From contig URYI01000051.1 in assembly GCA_900552055.1 (NCBI GenBank), positions 1-11,813 of the forward strand: 11,813 nucleotides of DNA, given 5' to 3'. A program made the position numbers and the translations under genes. The notes below the pieces were generated by a model, which was not told the origin of the DNA, made no database searches, and worked only from the letters and a program-made list of their open reading frames with translations. Position 1 is the first letter of the stretch. Every line of letters starts with the position of its first letter. Below are positions 1 to 6,870 of the stretch, piece after piece. This DNA is from an uncultured Eubacteriales bacterium (GTDB taxonomy: Bacteria > Bacillota > Clostridia > Christensenellales > QALW01).

Positions 1-66
1 CTATTCAGGCCGGCACCCCCCGGCGCACCGCGTCCTTTTTTAAATTATATAATTACCCGCTGATGT

Positions 67-948
67 TTATGAGGATATTTGCTTTTCTATATCCAGGTAT
101 TTTTTTAAGTGAGACGCATCGTAAAAACCACATTCATGCGCCGCTTCAGTAATACTTAGATTGGCTTCTGCTATAAGACGGCGCGCGGCCCGTATGCGCA
201 GGAGCATGATATATTTGTGCGGCGGCATGCCGCAGTTGGCCTTAAAGGCGCGTATAAAGGAGGCCCTGGATATGCTGCATCTTTGAGCAAGGTGCTCTAT
301 ATTAAGCTCTTTATCATAATTGGCGTGAATATAATTAAGGCATTGAATCATATTCAGGGGAGAATTTTGGGAGCTTGAAGCTCCGAGCGAATGATAGGCG
401 TCTGCCAGGAAGCAGAGATGGGACAATATATCCTTTGCGGCCGCATTAGCCAATGCTTCGGAAAAAGAACCGTCCGATTCATAATAAACCCTTATGTGGT
501 TTATACCCTGCATGAGCCATTTCAGTTGCGCTCCAGATAAGCTTAAAAACATGGATTTGCTGCAAATGCCTCTTAAATAAGGCTCTATTTCAAAAAGGGC
601 TGCAAATCCTCCGTATTTCCTCAATTCACTCATATGCTGCTCTAAAAATTGAGCGTGTATAAGCATATGGTATACATTCAGCCCGTTGATATTAAAATAT
701 CCGTGTTGTACTTTAGGAGGTATTATAAATACGTCTCCTGTTTTAATTTCAAAGCGGTTTTTTCCTATGTAATGGCCGCCCGTTCCGTTAAGCACTATAT
801 TTAATTCCCAAAAGTCATGCGTATGCATGCCTATATTGTAATTATAATGGATAAAAGATTGAATAAGACCTCTGTTGTAGGGCTGGAAAGCATCGGTATA
901 GTACCAGTGGTTCTTGCCGCGTTCAACAGGCAGACTCTCAGGGAGCAT
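67..948 (-). CDS. AraC-family transcriptional regulator with shortened C-terminus
   Basis: This is a 293-residue DNA-binding regulator. Residues about 35-100 form a cupin-like sensor domain: the MHTHDFWELN stretch near 41-50 and GDVFIIPP near 71-78 are typical of AraC-type sugar or effector sensors. Residues about 205-285 carry the AraC helix-turn-helix pair. The first HTH is normal (LNIEHLAQRCSISRASFIRAFKANCG, split about 215-240), followed by the linker PPHKYIMLLRIRAARRLI. The second begins normally (SITEAAHECGFYDASH, 265-280), but the usual 'F.RvFKk..G.sP..YR' end is replaced by LKKYLDIEKQISS and a stop. That change begins at a run of seven A on the coding strand, so truncation or frameshift is possible. 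The ATG at 948 has GGAGAAG upstream at 958-964. The gene diverges from the glycyl radical enzyme and is its likely regulator (inference from position). The effector is unknown. Confidence 0.9.
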   Translation of the reverse strand: MLPESLPVERGKNHWYYTDAFQPYNRGLIQSFIHYNYNIGMHTHDFWELNIVLNGTGGHYIGKNRFEIKTGDVFIIPPKVQHGYFNINGLNVYHMLIHAQFLEQHMSELRKYGGFAALFEIEPYLRGICSKSMFLSLSGAQLKWLMQGINHIRVYYESDGSFSEALANAAAKDILSHLCFLADAYHSLGASSSQNSPLNMIQCLNYIHANYDKELNIEHLAQRCSISRASFIRAFKANCGMPPHKYIMLLRIRAARRLIAEANLSITEAAHECGFYDASHLKKYLDIEKQISS

Positions 949-1001
949 TTTTTTGTTCTTCTCCTTTTTTGATATGTTTTTACATTATAAATGAGATAAA
1001 G

Positions 1002-1031
1002 ATACTATAATTATATCATCAAATATAGTAT
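1002..1031. promoter_or_regulatory. Inverted repeat, candidate operator between divergent genes
   Basis: ATACTATA at 1002-1009 is matched by its exact reverse complement TATAGTAT at 1024-1031, with 14 bases between. The repeat covers the -10 and most of the spacer of the minus-strand promoter. It also contains TATAGT (1024-1029), a possible -10 for the plus-strand gene, which has no good -35 upstream, as expected of an activator-dependent promoter. It could be a regulator site, or chance symmetry in A+T-rich DNA. Confidence 0.4.
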
Positions 1032-1037
1032 AGTCAA
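1003..1037 (-). promoter_or_regulatory. Promoter of the AraC-family gene
   Basis: Read on the minus strand there is TTGACT at 1037-1032, a 16-base spacer, then a perfect TATAAT at 1015-1010 preceded by TGA, giving an extended -10. The predicted start near 1003 leaves a leader of about 55 bases. This is the best promoter between the two divergent genes, and it lies in the same bases that any promoter or operator of the glycyl radical enzyme would use. Confidence 0.7.
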
Positions 1038-1067
1038 TAAAAAGATTAATGATTGGAGTTGAATCTA

Positions 1068-3047
1068 ATGAGCTATGAGCTTTTTATGAGTATAAATGAG
1101 CCGTATGCGGCGGGCTTTTTTGAATATCCCGAAAGAAGCCGTTTTTACAGATATGCCAACGCGCAAAAACGCTATTGGGAACAAGTGCCCCTGCCTGCTT
1201 ATTCGGGCGGCCGCCTTTACCCGAATGGCCCCAAATACTGGCCGGGCTGTGCCGTAACGCCTGAGCCTTCATATACGTTTTGGCTGGATTATAACACCTT
1301 GGGTGCAAAGAGCCAGCAGGCGCTGAGCATTATGGCAGAGGAGGCCCAAAAGCTGCACCTTATTAATTCGCCTCATACTATAGGCGGCAACGGTTTTACC
1401 CATTCCTTTCCCAATTATCCCCGCATTGTTAAGGAGGGGCTGAATTCGTATCGGCAAAGAGTGGAGCTTCTTCCGTCGGGGGATTTCAGGGAGGGGCTTT
1501 TAACCGTGCTGGACGGAATTGCAGAATATCACGCACGGTGCCTGCAGCTGCTGAAAAATGTGGGAGCGGACAGCGGCTTGATAAACGCGCTTGAGCATGT
1601 GCCTTTTGAGCCGGCTCAAAGTTTGTACGAAGGAATGGTATGCTGGAATTTTATTTATTATATCGATGGCTGTGACGATCCCGGAGCAATAGACGCGCCT
1701 CTTTACGAGCTTTATAAGGGCGAGGATATAACGGCGGTAATTGAAGAGTTTTATGATAACGTGGAAGCCAATAACGGCTGGTCCTCGGCAATAGGGCCGG
1801 AATGCAATGAGCTGACCCGCCAATGCCTTAAGGCCATAAAAGGACGGCGCCGGCCCAGCCTGGAATTTCGGATAACTCCTCAGACGCCTAAATGGGCGTG
1901 GGAGGAGGCCGCCGAAGCGCTGGCCAGCGGCAGCGGACAGCCCGCGTTTTATAATGAAGAGCTGTATCAGGAGGGACTGCATAAAAAGTTCCCCGATATC
2001 CCCAAAGAGGATTTATTAAGGTTCAATGGGGGCGGGTGCACCGAAACCATGCTGGCTGGGATATCTAACGTAGGTTCTCTGGATGCAGGCATAAACCTTG
2101 CTTTGATTTTTTCAAATTGCATGCGCTCTGAACTGAAGGGGTGCAGTAGCTTTGAACAATTCTATCAGGCTTTGCTGGAAGCGTCTAAGCAGGAAATATT
2201 AGTTACGCTGGACCAGGTAAGCGAATACCAGAAAAACCGGGAGGAGTGCCGTCCCAATCCAGTGCGTTCCCTATTGATAGACGACTGCATAGATAACCAG
2301 TCTGATTTTAATTCAAAGGGCGCGCGCTATTATTGGAGCGTTGTTAATGTAGCCGGGCTTATAAATGTTATTGATTCCCTTTTGGCTATAAGGGAATGGG
2401 TGTTTGTAAACAAAAAGTATAACGCGGAGGAATTTATCTGTCTTTTGGATGAACAGAACGAGGGTTTCTTAAGTGATATGAAGCGCTCGCCTTGCTACGG
2501 CGTGGACGACAGCTCGGCAGACAGGCTGGCTGCCCGTTTTGCTCAGGATATATTTGAGATTTTTGACTTAAGAAAGCCTTATCTGGGCGGCGCGTTTTTG
2601 CCAGCCTCCATTCAGTTTATAACTTACGCTGACGCGGGCAAATGCGTGCCTGCTACGCCTGACGGCCGTGCGGCGGGGGAGGCGCTTTGCGACAGCATAG
2701 GCGCGGTCCACGGAAAAGACGTCAAAGGGCCGACGGCTCTGCTTAACAGCGCCGCTTCCCTTCCGTTTAATATGGCGCTGGGTACTCCAGTTATGAATTT
2801 AAGGCTGCAAAAAGAGCATTTGCGTTATGGGCTGGAAGGATTGGTGCAGGGCTTTTTTAAGCAGGGCGGCATGCAGATCCAGGTTAGCTGCCTTTCTCTT
2901 GAGGATATGCTGGACGCTTTGGAGCATCCTGAAAGGCACGAAAATCTCATGGTGCGCATAGGCGGATATTCGGAATATTTCAATAGGCTGTCAGATGATT
3001 TAAAGAAGGAGGTTATCAAGCGCACCGAGCATTCGCTGCAAGGATAG
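1068..3047 (+). CDS. Glycyl radical enzyme (PFL family), uncharacterised short subfamily
   Basis: This 659-residue protein belongs to the pyruvate formate-lyase/glycyl radical superfamily. The catalytic cysteine is Cys324 in NGGGCTETMLAG (codon 2037-2039). The radical glycine is Gly633 in MVRIGGYSEYF (codon 2964-2966), near the C-terminus as expected. TPDGRAAGE (about 530-538) is another family signature. Cys-Thr-Glu has the C-x-E spacing of the dehydratase/lyase types (GCVE) rather than the Cys-Cys of true pyruvate formate-lyase, so a C-C, C-O or C-N bond eliminase is more likely than PFL (inference). The family usually has about 750-850 residues, so this is a compact form. I chose ATG 1068 because GGAG at 1055-1058 lies 9 bases upstream; a TTG at 1053 would start on top of that site. 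No radical-SAM activase is in the window. The divergent AraC-family gene is the likely regulator. The substrate is unknown. Confidence 0.9.
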   Translation: MSYELFMSINEPYAAGFFEYPERSRFYRYANAQKRYWEQVPLPAYSGGRLYPNGPKYWPGCAVTPEPSYTFWLDYNTLGAKSQQALSIMAEEAQKLHLINSPHTIGGNGFTHSFPNYPRIVKEGLNSYRQRVELLPSGDFREGLLTVLDGIAEYHARCLQLLKNVGADSGLINALEHVPFEPAQSLYEGMVCWNFIYYIDGCDDPGAIDAPLYELYKGEDITAVIEEFYDNVEANNGWSSAIGPECNELTRQCLKAIKGRRRPSLEFRITPQTPKWAWEEAAEALASGSGQPAFYNEELYQEGLHKKFPDIPKEDLLRFNGGGCTETMLAGISNVGSLDAGINLALIFSNCMRSELKGCSSFEQFYQALLEASKQEILVTLDQVSEYQKNREECRPNPVRSLLIDDCIDNQSDFNSKGARYYWSVVNVAGLINVIDSLLAIREWVFVNKKYNAEEFICLLDEQNEGFLSDMKRSPCYGVDDSSADRLAARFAQDIFEIFDLRKPYLGGAFLPASIQFITYADAGKCVPATPDGRAAGEALCDSIGAVHGKDVKGPTALLNSAASLPFNMALGTPVMNLRLQKEHLRYGLEGLVQGFFKQGGMQIQVSCLSLEDMLDALEHPERHENLMVRIGGYSEYFNRLSDDLKKEVIKRTEHSLQG

Positions 3048-3101
3048 CGGGGAGAGATTCAGTGTTTGCATAATGAAACCGTTTTATTTTGCAATATAAT
3101 T

Positions 3102-3136
3102 ATAAGACAGCACGTTTTCCGGCCGTGCTGTCTTAT
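3102..3136 (+). terminator. Hairpin terminator after the glycyl radical enzyme
   Basis: A perfect 13-bp stem (ATAAGACAGCACG at 3102-3114 with its reverse complement at 3124-3136) encloses a 9-base loop, 55 bases after the stop codon. It is flanked by A+T-rich DNA, but the following T run is weak (TTAT-TGTATAT). It probably terminates the enzyme transcript. Confidence 0.7.
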
Positions 3137-3277
3137 TGTATATAGCAAACCGCTTGCTGGGCGAGTGGTTAGAGAAAGGCCCCGTGCCGGTAAATCATAC
3201 CAAGGACCCCCTTTGCTTTAGCGTAAGAGTGCTGTCCGGCAGATTAAATCAGCGTATTTTGGGTTTCCCGGCTTCAG

Positions 3278-3363
3278 CCTTGTAAATTTACATATTTTCA
3301 AGGCAGACCATGGAAGCGTGATTCTGTGCAGGCTGGGGATAATACGGAGGCGGATTTACACGG
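3278..3363 (+). repeat. Structured repeat element, copy A
   Basis: The core AAGGCAGAC is followed by AAGCGT, a weak inner hairpin (GCGT/GTGC, 3317-3329 region) and TGGGGATAATACGGAG. This matches copy B at 4582-4632 in order and spacing, apart from a shorter inner loop. The outer stem pairs TGTAAAT (3281-3287) with ATTTACA (3354-3360), extended by CC (3278-3279) with GG (3362-3363). The stem sequence differs from copies B and C although pairing is kept. The orientation given is that of the conserved core. Confidence 0.55.
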
Positions 3364-3386
3364 GCAGGATACGCATTAGCCCTTGC

Positions 3387-3424
3387 ATGCGGACGCTGTT
3401 TTAAATGCAAAACGCTGTCTGCAT
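3387..3424. other. Long two-part hairpin
   Basis: ATGCGGAC (3387-3394) pairs with GTCTGCAT (3417-3424), including one G-U. A symmetric GCT/GCT internal loop follows, then GTTTT (3398-3402) pairs with AAAAC (3409-3413) around a 6-base loop. There is no T run, so it does not look like a terminator. It begins 23 bases after structured repeat copy A and may be part of the same unit. Confidence 0.5.
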
Positions 3425-3512
3425 ATAGCCCTAAAGCCAATACTATGCTGTAGAATGCAAATTATATTTTGCAGAAACAGTTGTACATTATTTCGCAGTT
3501 ACGGGTGTAAAT

Positions 3513-4112
3513 TCAGCGGTAAATGCAATTTTCAATATTAGGCAGTAATTTATATATGGACTTGCCTATAATGTTTTCAAAATATTCTTTATAATCGTAA
3601 GTCTTGTTCCAGCGTTCTATAGAAAATGGATATATTCCATATCTTCTGGTTGTATCGATAAATCTCTTTTCCAAAATGCAGAACCCGTCAGCATCTGCAA
3701 GGGCATCGCAAAGAATGATAAGTTTATCATAGTCGTCATATTCTATACTATTTAAATATTCATTTATGAAGTCATACTGTAATTTGCTTATATCTTTTTT
3801 CCCAATATCCGCTTCAATATCTTTAACCGGAAACGAATGGGTCAAACATATTCTTGCAATTTCATCCCAGCCTTTAGCTATGGCGTAATTATATCCGTCA
3901 ATAATATGCCTTACTGCCGAAACGCCGTTTCTTCTTCCGATATCATGCAGCAAACCGCATACAAACGCTTTGCTGTCGTCTAAGCCGCGGCAATTTTCCG
4001 CAATAAGCTTTGCGGCATTAGCAACATTATAAGAATGTGCAGTCCAGCGGCCCGGATTCATTTTTCCGGCAGTTTCCAATTCGTATATGGCAGTTTCTTT
4101 ATCGGGGAACAT
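3513..4112 (-). CDS. HD-domain phosphohydrolase, function unknown
   Basis: This 199-residue protein has the metal-binding pattern of HD-superfamily phosphohydrolases: His26 (TAHSYNV), His56-Asp57 (GLLHDIGRR), His92 (LTHSF) and Asp136 (LCDALADAD). The helices around them fit a single stand-alone HD domain of the usual size, with no fused sensor or nucleotidyltransferase domain. Such proteins hydrolyse phosphate esters or nucleotides, but the substrate cannot be told here. ATG 4112 has GGAG at 4123-4126 (coding strand) 10 bases upstream. A TATAAT lies on the minus strand at 4155-4150, with a poor -35. The gene is visibly more A+T-rich than the glycyl radical enzyme and pyruvate kinase genes, which may mean separate ancestry (inference). 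It stands alone, with no operon partner. Confidence 0.8.
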   Translation of the reverse strand: MFPDKETAIYELETAGKMNPGRWTAHSYNVANAAKLIAENCRGLDDSKAFVCGLLHDIGRRNGVSAVRHIIDGYNYAIAKGWDEIARICLTHSFPVKDIEADIGKKDISKLQYDFINEYLNSIEYDDYDKLIILCDALADADGFCILEKRFIDTTRRYGIYPFSIERWNKTYDYKEYFENIIGKSIYKLLPNIENCIYR

Positions 4113-4149
4113 AATTTAGCATCTCCGAAAGAGAAATTTCTTCATAGGT

Positions 4150-4179
4150 ATTATAGAATATAATTTTAAAAAGTTATAA
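4150..4179 (-). promoter_or_regulatory. Candidate promoter of the HD gene
   Basis: On the minus strand a perfect TATAAT (4155-4150) lies 38 bases upstream of the ATG. The best -35 match, TTATAA (4179-4174), is 18 bases further upstream and matches the consensus at only three positions. The start would fall near 4143, with the ribosome site inside the leader. Confidence 0.4.
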
Positions 4180-4441
4180 AGCTTTTTATTAAGGGAACAG
4201 ACATTGCAATCGGATGCAATCTCTTTTTCAGATAGATTTACTGCGCCTGTAGCTAATCCAGAGAAACTGCTATGGGACGCTGTCAGGCGGGTATAGCGCC
4301 CGTCAGGTAAATAATTAAATAAAAAGATTAAGCTGCATAGGGAAGGGGTTTGGATTTTGACAAAAAGACGGAAAAGGATATCGGGATGTTTCGTACTTTT
4401 CTGTATGGTATTTATCCTTCGTTTACAAGGAAGACGGTCAG

Positions 4442-4539
4442 AAGGCATAAAATATGCGTCCTGCTGCGCAGCTTTGGCTCCATGGACGCTAGGTATATGT
4501 CGTTTAAGCGCGCTTTACCCGGCACAAATTTTATGCCTT
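4442..4539. repeat. Stem-bounded element D
   Basis: A perfect 12-bp inverted repeat (AAGGCATAAAAT at 4442-4453, ATTTTATGCCTT at 4528-4539) encloses 74 bases. Inside, GCGTCC (4456-4461) pairs with GGACGC (4484-4489) around a further self-complementary GCTGCGCAGC. The layout, an outer stem closing an inner hairpin, resembles the neighbouring structured repeat copy B, from which it is separated by 27 bases, but the core sequence is different. No T run follows. It could be a small RNA, a folded repeat, or a MITE-like fragment. Confidence 0.5.
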
Positions 4540-4566
4540 TTGACTCTGTAGAGCTCAAACGGAGAG

Positions 4567-4647
4567 AATTTCTTCATTTTCAAGGCAGACTAAAAAAGCG
4601 TACCTGGGGGTGCGCCCATTGAGGATAACGCAGAAAATGAAGAAATT
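4567..4647 (+). repeat. Structured repeat element, copy B (best preserved)
   Basis: A perfect 15-bp inverted repeat (AATTTCTTCATTTTC at 4567-4581, its complement at 4633-4647) encloses 51 bases. The enclosed core reads AAGGCAGAC, then an A run, then the hairpin GCGTACC/GGTGCGC (7 bp with one G-U), then TTGAGGATAACGCAG. Copies A and C keep this order. Orientation follows the core. There is no T run after the outer stem, so a simple terminator is unlikely. Confidence 0.65.
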
Positions 4648-5102
4648 ATCCCGTTTTGAGGCGTGTAGTTCCTTGTAAACTGCGGGTATAGAAAGTTAAT
4701 AATTTTTCATTAAATGAAAAGATAAAGCAATAGGGGGATAATAGTCTTTGCAGAGAAGTTTGCTGCGTTTTTAAATGTGCTAATCCCAGTAAGGCCGCCT
4801 CCGGCCGCTGTCGGGGCCGTGCCTCTGTTTTGCAGCCCTTTTGAATAAAAATTATCAGCGGCATATAGGAGCTTTTTGGACTTGGCAAAGAGAGGGGAGA
4901 AAGGTATGCCGAATATTTCTAGGGCGGCAGCGCAGCGGCTTAAAAATGCAGCCTGAGTGGCGCATTCAAACATGCAGGCGTGTATATTTAAGGATAAACG
5001 CGGTATACGGCACGTAATTGTTTAAAAGCGCTTAGGTATTTTTGTCTTTTTTCGTATGGCACTAAAGTGCGTTAAAACAATTTTATAAGAAAATATAGTA
5101 AA

Positions 5103-5122
5103 GGCGCCGCAAAAACGGCGCC
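5103..5122 (-). terminator. Pyruvate kinase terminator
   Basis: GGCGCCG (5103-5109) and CGGCGCC (5116-5122) form a perfect, very G+C-rich 7-bp stem with a 6-base loop, 19 bases past the pyruvate kinase stop. On the minus strand it is followed by TTTACTATATTTTC, an acceptable if broken T run. Confidence 0.7.
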
Positions 5123-5141
5123 GTAAATTTTAAAGGGCAGT

Positions 5142-6560
5142 TTATATGGTATGCAGCTTAAGGGTATCTGTGGACATGGAGCCTATAACAGAACCGGTAG
5201 TTATGGCTATCAAATCTCCTTTATGAACAAGCCCGGTTTCAAGGGCCTTTTCGATGCCGTGATGGAACAGGCTGTCAGTGTTTGGCTGCTCCTGGGCGTT
5301 TATGGGGAAGACGTTCCAGGCCAGATTCAGCTGCCGGCATACCCGTTCGTTTACTACGGCTGCTATTATGGGACAGCTGGGGCGGTAAGCGGATATTAAG
5401 GAAACTGTGCGGCCGCTGCGCGAAACGGCCACTATGCCTTTTAAGGGAAGCTGATACGCCGCACCGCAGGCGGCGCTGGCTATAGCGTCTACAATATCGC
5501 TGCCCAGCCGTAAATTGTTGGTATGAAAGCGCTTTGCATAGTTTATCGCGCTTTCAGTGCTTAAAGCAATTTCGGCCATAGTCTGCACGCTTTTAACGGG
5601 ATAATCGCCCGCGGCCGATTCTCCCGAAAGCATTATGGCGGTGGTCCCGTCATAAATAGCATTGGCCACGTCGGATACTTCCGCGCGGGTAGGCCGGGGA
5701 TTATGCGTCATGGATTCAAGCATCTGTGTAGCCGTAACAACATGTTTTCCTGCAAAATAGCATTTATGGATAATATCCTTTTGTATGGCGGGCAGTTCTC
5801 TGAAGGGCACTTCCACGCCCATATCTCCGCGCGCTACCATTATACCGTCACTGACGGCGATTATCTCGTCTATGTTGTCTATGCCCTGGGTGTTTTCAAT
5901 TTTTGAAATGATTTTTATATCTTCTCCGCCGCCCACTTTTAAGAGGGCTCTTAATTCCAGCACGTCCTGCGCCGTACGCACAAAGGAAGCGGCTATATAA
6001 TCCACTCCGTGTTCAATGCCAAAAAGTATATCGTCTCTGTCCTGGGCGCTGATATAGGGCATGTCTATGGATACTCCGGGGATATTAATGCTCTTGTGAT
6101 TGCTTATGGTCCCGTGATTTTTGACTGTACATACTACATCAACACCGTTAAAACCTGTTACTTCCAAAGATACCTTGCCGTCGTCTATTAATATTTCATT
6201 TCCTATGTGTACGCTTTGCGCCAGCCGGGGATAGCTAAGGGGCGCTTTGGCTTTGTTTCCTAAAATACTTGAATCAGCGCACAGTATTATCTGGTCGCCC
6301 GGTTCAAGCTCGGCTTTTCCGTTTTCAAAATTGCCCAAGCGTATTTCCGGCCCCTTTGTATCCAGCATTATGGGAATGGGCAGTTTAAGCTCCTGACGTA
6401 TTCTTTTAACTCTTTCAATGCGCTCTAATTGCTCAGGATGAGGTCCGTGGGAGAAATTCAGGCGGGCGCAGTCCATACCTGAAAGCATCATTTCCCGCAT
6501 AATCTGGTCATCGTCTACCGCTGGGCCCAGCGTGCAAATTATTTTTGTTTTTCTTACCAT
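5142..6560 (-). CDS. pyk: Pyruvate kinase
   Basis: This cytosolic glycolytic enzyme transfers phosphate from phosphoenolpyruvate to ADP, making pyruvate and ATP. The 472-residue protein starts with the family signature VRKTKIICTLGPA. It shows ARLNFSHG (about 32-39), LDTKGPEIRLG (about 66-76), the active-site lysine motif ISKIENTQG (Lys220, Glu222), the metal-binding MARGDMGVEVP (Asp246) and TQMLESMTHNPRPTRAEVSDVANAI (split about 278-302). A regulatory C-terminal domain follows to residue 472. Length and domains fit the standard form, without the extra PEP-utiliser-like tail found in Bacillus. I chose ATG 6560 because AAAAGGTG ends 6 bases upstream; an ATG at 6566 and a GTG at 6569 would overlap that site. 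The gene is a single unit with its own terminator. No clear promoter is seen; TTGACA occurs on the minus strand at 6640-6635 but lacks a good -10. Confidence 0.97.
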   Translation of the reverse strand: MVRKTKIICTLGPAVDDDQIMREMMLSGMDCARLNFSHGPHPEQLERIERVKRIRQELKLPIPIMLDTKGPEIRLGNFENGKAELEPGDQIILCADSSILGNKAKAPLSYPRLAQSVHIGNEILIDDGKVSLEVTGFNGVDVVCTVKNHGTISNHKSINIPGVSIDMPYISAQDRDDILFGIEHGVDYIAASFVRTAQDVLELRALLKVGGGEDIKIISKIENTQGIDNIDEIIAVSDGIMVARGDMGVEVPFRELPAIQKDIIHKCYFAGKHVVTATQMLESMTHNPRPTRAEVSDVANAIYDGTTAIMLSGESAAGDYPVKSVQTMAEIALSTESAINYAKRFHTNNLRLGSDIVDAIASAACGAAYQLPLKGIVAVSRSGRTVSLISAYRPSCPIIAAVVNERVCRQLNLAWNVFPINAQEQPNTDSLFHHGIEKALETGLVHKGDLIAITTGSVIGSMSTDTLKLHTI

Positions 6561-6669
6561 ACACATCACCTTTTGCTTTTATTCTGCTGTCTATATGCCT
6601 GCCATAGCGCCTTTTGATTAAAAAGACGCGCATGTGTCAAAATGCTTTGAAGCCGGTTGCTTAAATAAT

Positions 6670-6733
6670 CCTTGAGCCATGCGCCATATATATAATGCGG
6701 CGTTAATAGCCGGGCGCGGTATGCGCTCAAAGG
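6670..6733. other. Layered hairpin upstream of pyk
   Basis: Three nested pairings stack: CCTTGAGC (6670-6677) with GCTCAAAGG (6725-6733, one bulged A), GCGCC (6681-6685) with GGCGC (6713-6717), and CGGC (6698-6701) with GCCG (6709-6712). It lies about 110 bases upstream of the pyk start and upstream of the flippase promoter, so if transcribed it is more likely in a pyk leader. No T run is seen on either side. Confidence 0.4.
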
Positions 6734-6870
6734 CAGAAATGAAAAATTTTAAAATTTCCACGAATATATTATACATCAACAGGACGTGTGCAAGCAATCA
6801 TTTTTTCTTTTACACAGGCTTAACAAACGTGCCTGAGGGGATGCGCGGAGCCGGCGTATTCTGATATCCG

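Larger units (their letters stand above)
3048..3512. other. Gene-poor spacer between GRE and HD genes
   Basis: No reading frame here has a ribosome site or recognisable product. The stretch holds the terminator hairpin (3102-3136), one copy of a structured repeat (3278-3363), a long hairpin (3387-3424) and a small TGCAAA/TTTGCA hairpin (3456-3473) that could stop the HD gene's leftward transcript, although no T run follows. Nothing identifiable is seen in 3137-3277. Confidence 0.6.
4113..5141. other. About 1 kb without a convincing gene
   Basis: Short open frames exist on both strands, but none has a credible ribosome site or a recognisable protein, and those near 4350-4622 overlap palindromic repeats. 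Contents seen: the HD gene promoter; a hairpin at 4286-4304 (GGCGGG/CCCGTC); element D (4442-4539) beside structured repeat copy B (4567-4647); an A+T hairpin at 4704-4720 (TTTTCAT/ATGAAAA); a G+C hairpin at 4793-4806 (GGCCG/CGGCC) whose second arm could instead pair with GGCCG at 4815-4819; an 8-bp inverted repeat AATTGTTT/AAACAATT (5016-5023, 5075-5082); and the pyruvate kinase terminator. Confidence 0.6.

Noticed and set aside
1..45. Possible fourth copy of the structured element on the minus strand (AAAAAAGGACG with GGTGCGCC and a GCCGG/CCGGC hairpin)
   Set aside because: The AAGGCAGAC half and the outer stem are absent, and the match is short and G-rich; the copy would also be cut by the window edge.
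1084..1982. Minus-strand frames inside the glycyl radical enzyme gene
   Set aside because: They are shadows of a gene with full catalytic motifs on the other strand.
3158..3200. tRNA-like stretch (GAGTGGTTAGAG resembling a D arm)
   Set aside because: No acceptor pairing, anticodon arm or T arm can be drawn around it.
4350..4622. 90-codon plus-strand frame (TTG start) across elements D and B
   Set aside because: The start has no spaced ribosome site, and most of the frame is made of self-complementary repeat DNA; the translation reads through stem arms, which is typical of a non-coding repeat.
4646..4973. Minus-strand frames of 80 and 87 codons
   Set aside because: They overlap each other in different frames, lack ribosome sites and recognisable features, and lie in hairpin-rich spacer DNA.
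6561..6569. Longer pyruvate kinase N-terminus from GTG 6569 or ATG 6566
   Set aside because: These starts overlap the ribosome binding site, while ATG 6560 is correctly spaced and gives the usual family N-terminus.
6728..6850. CAAAGGCAGAA and TGAGGGGATGCGCGGAG resembling the two halves of the structured element
   Set aside because: The halves are about 100 bases apart with no matching inner hairpin or outer stem, so similarity is probably chance.
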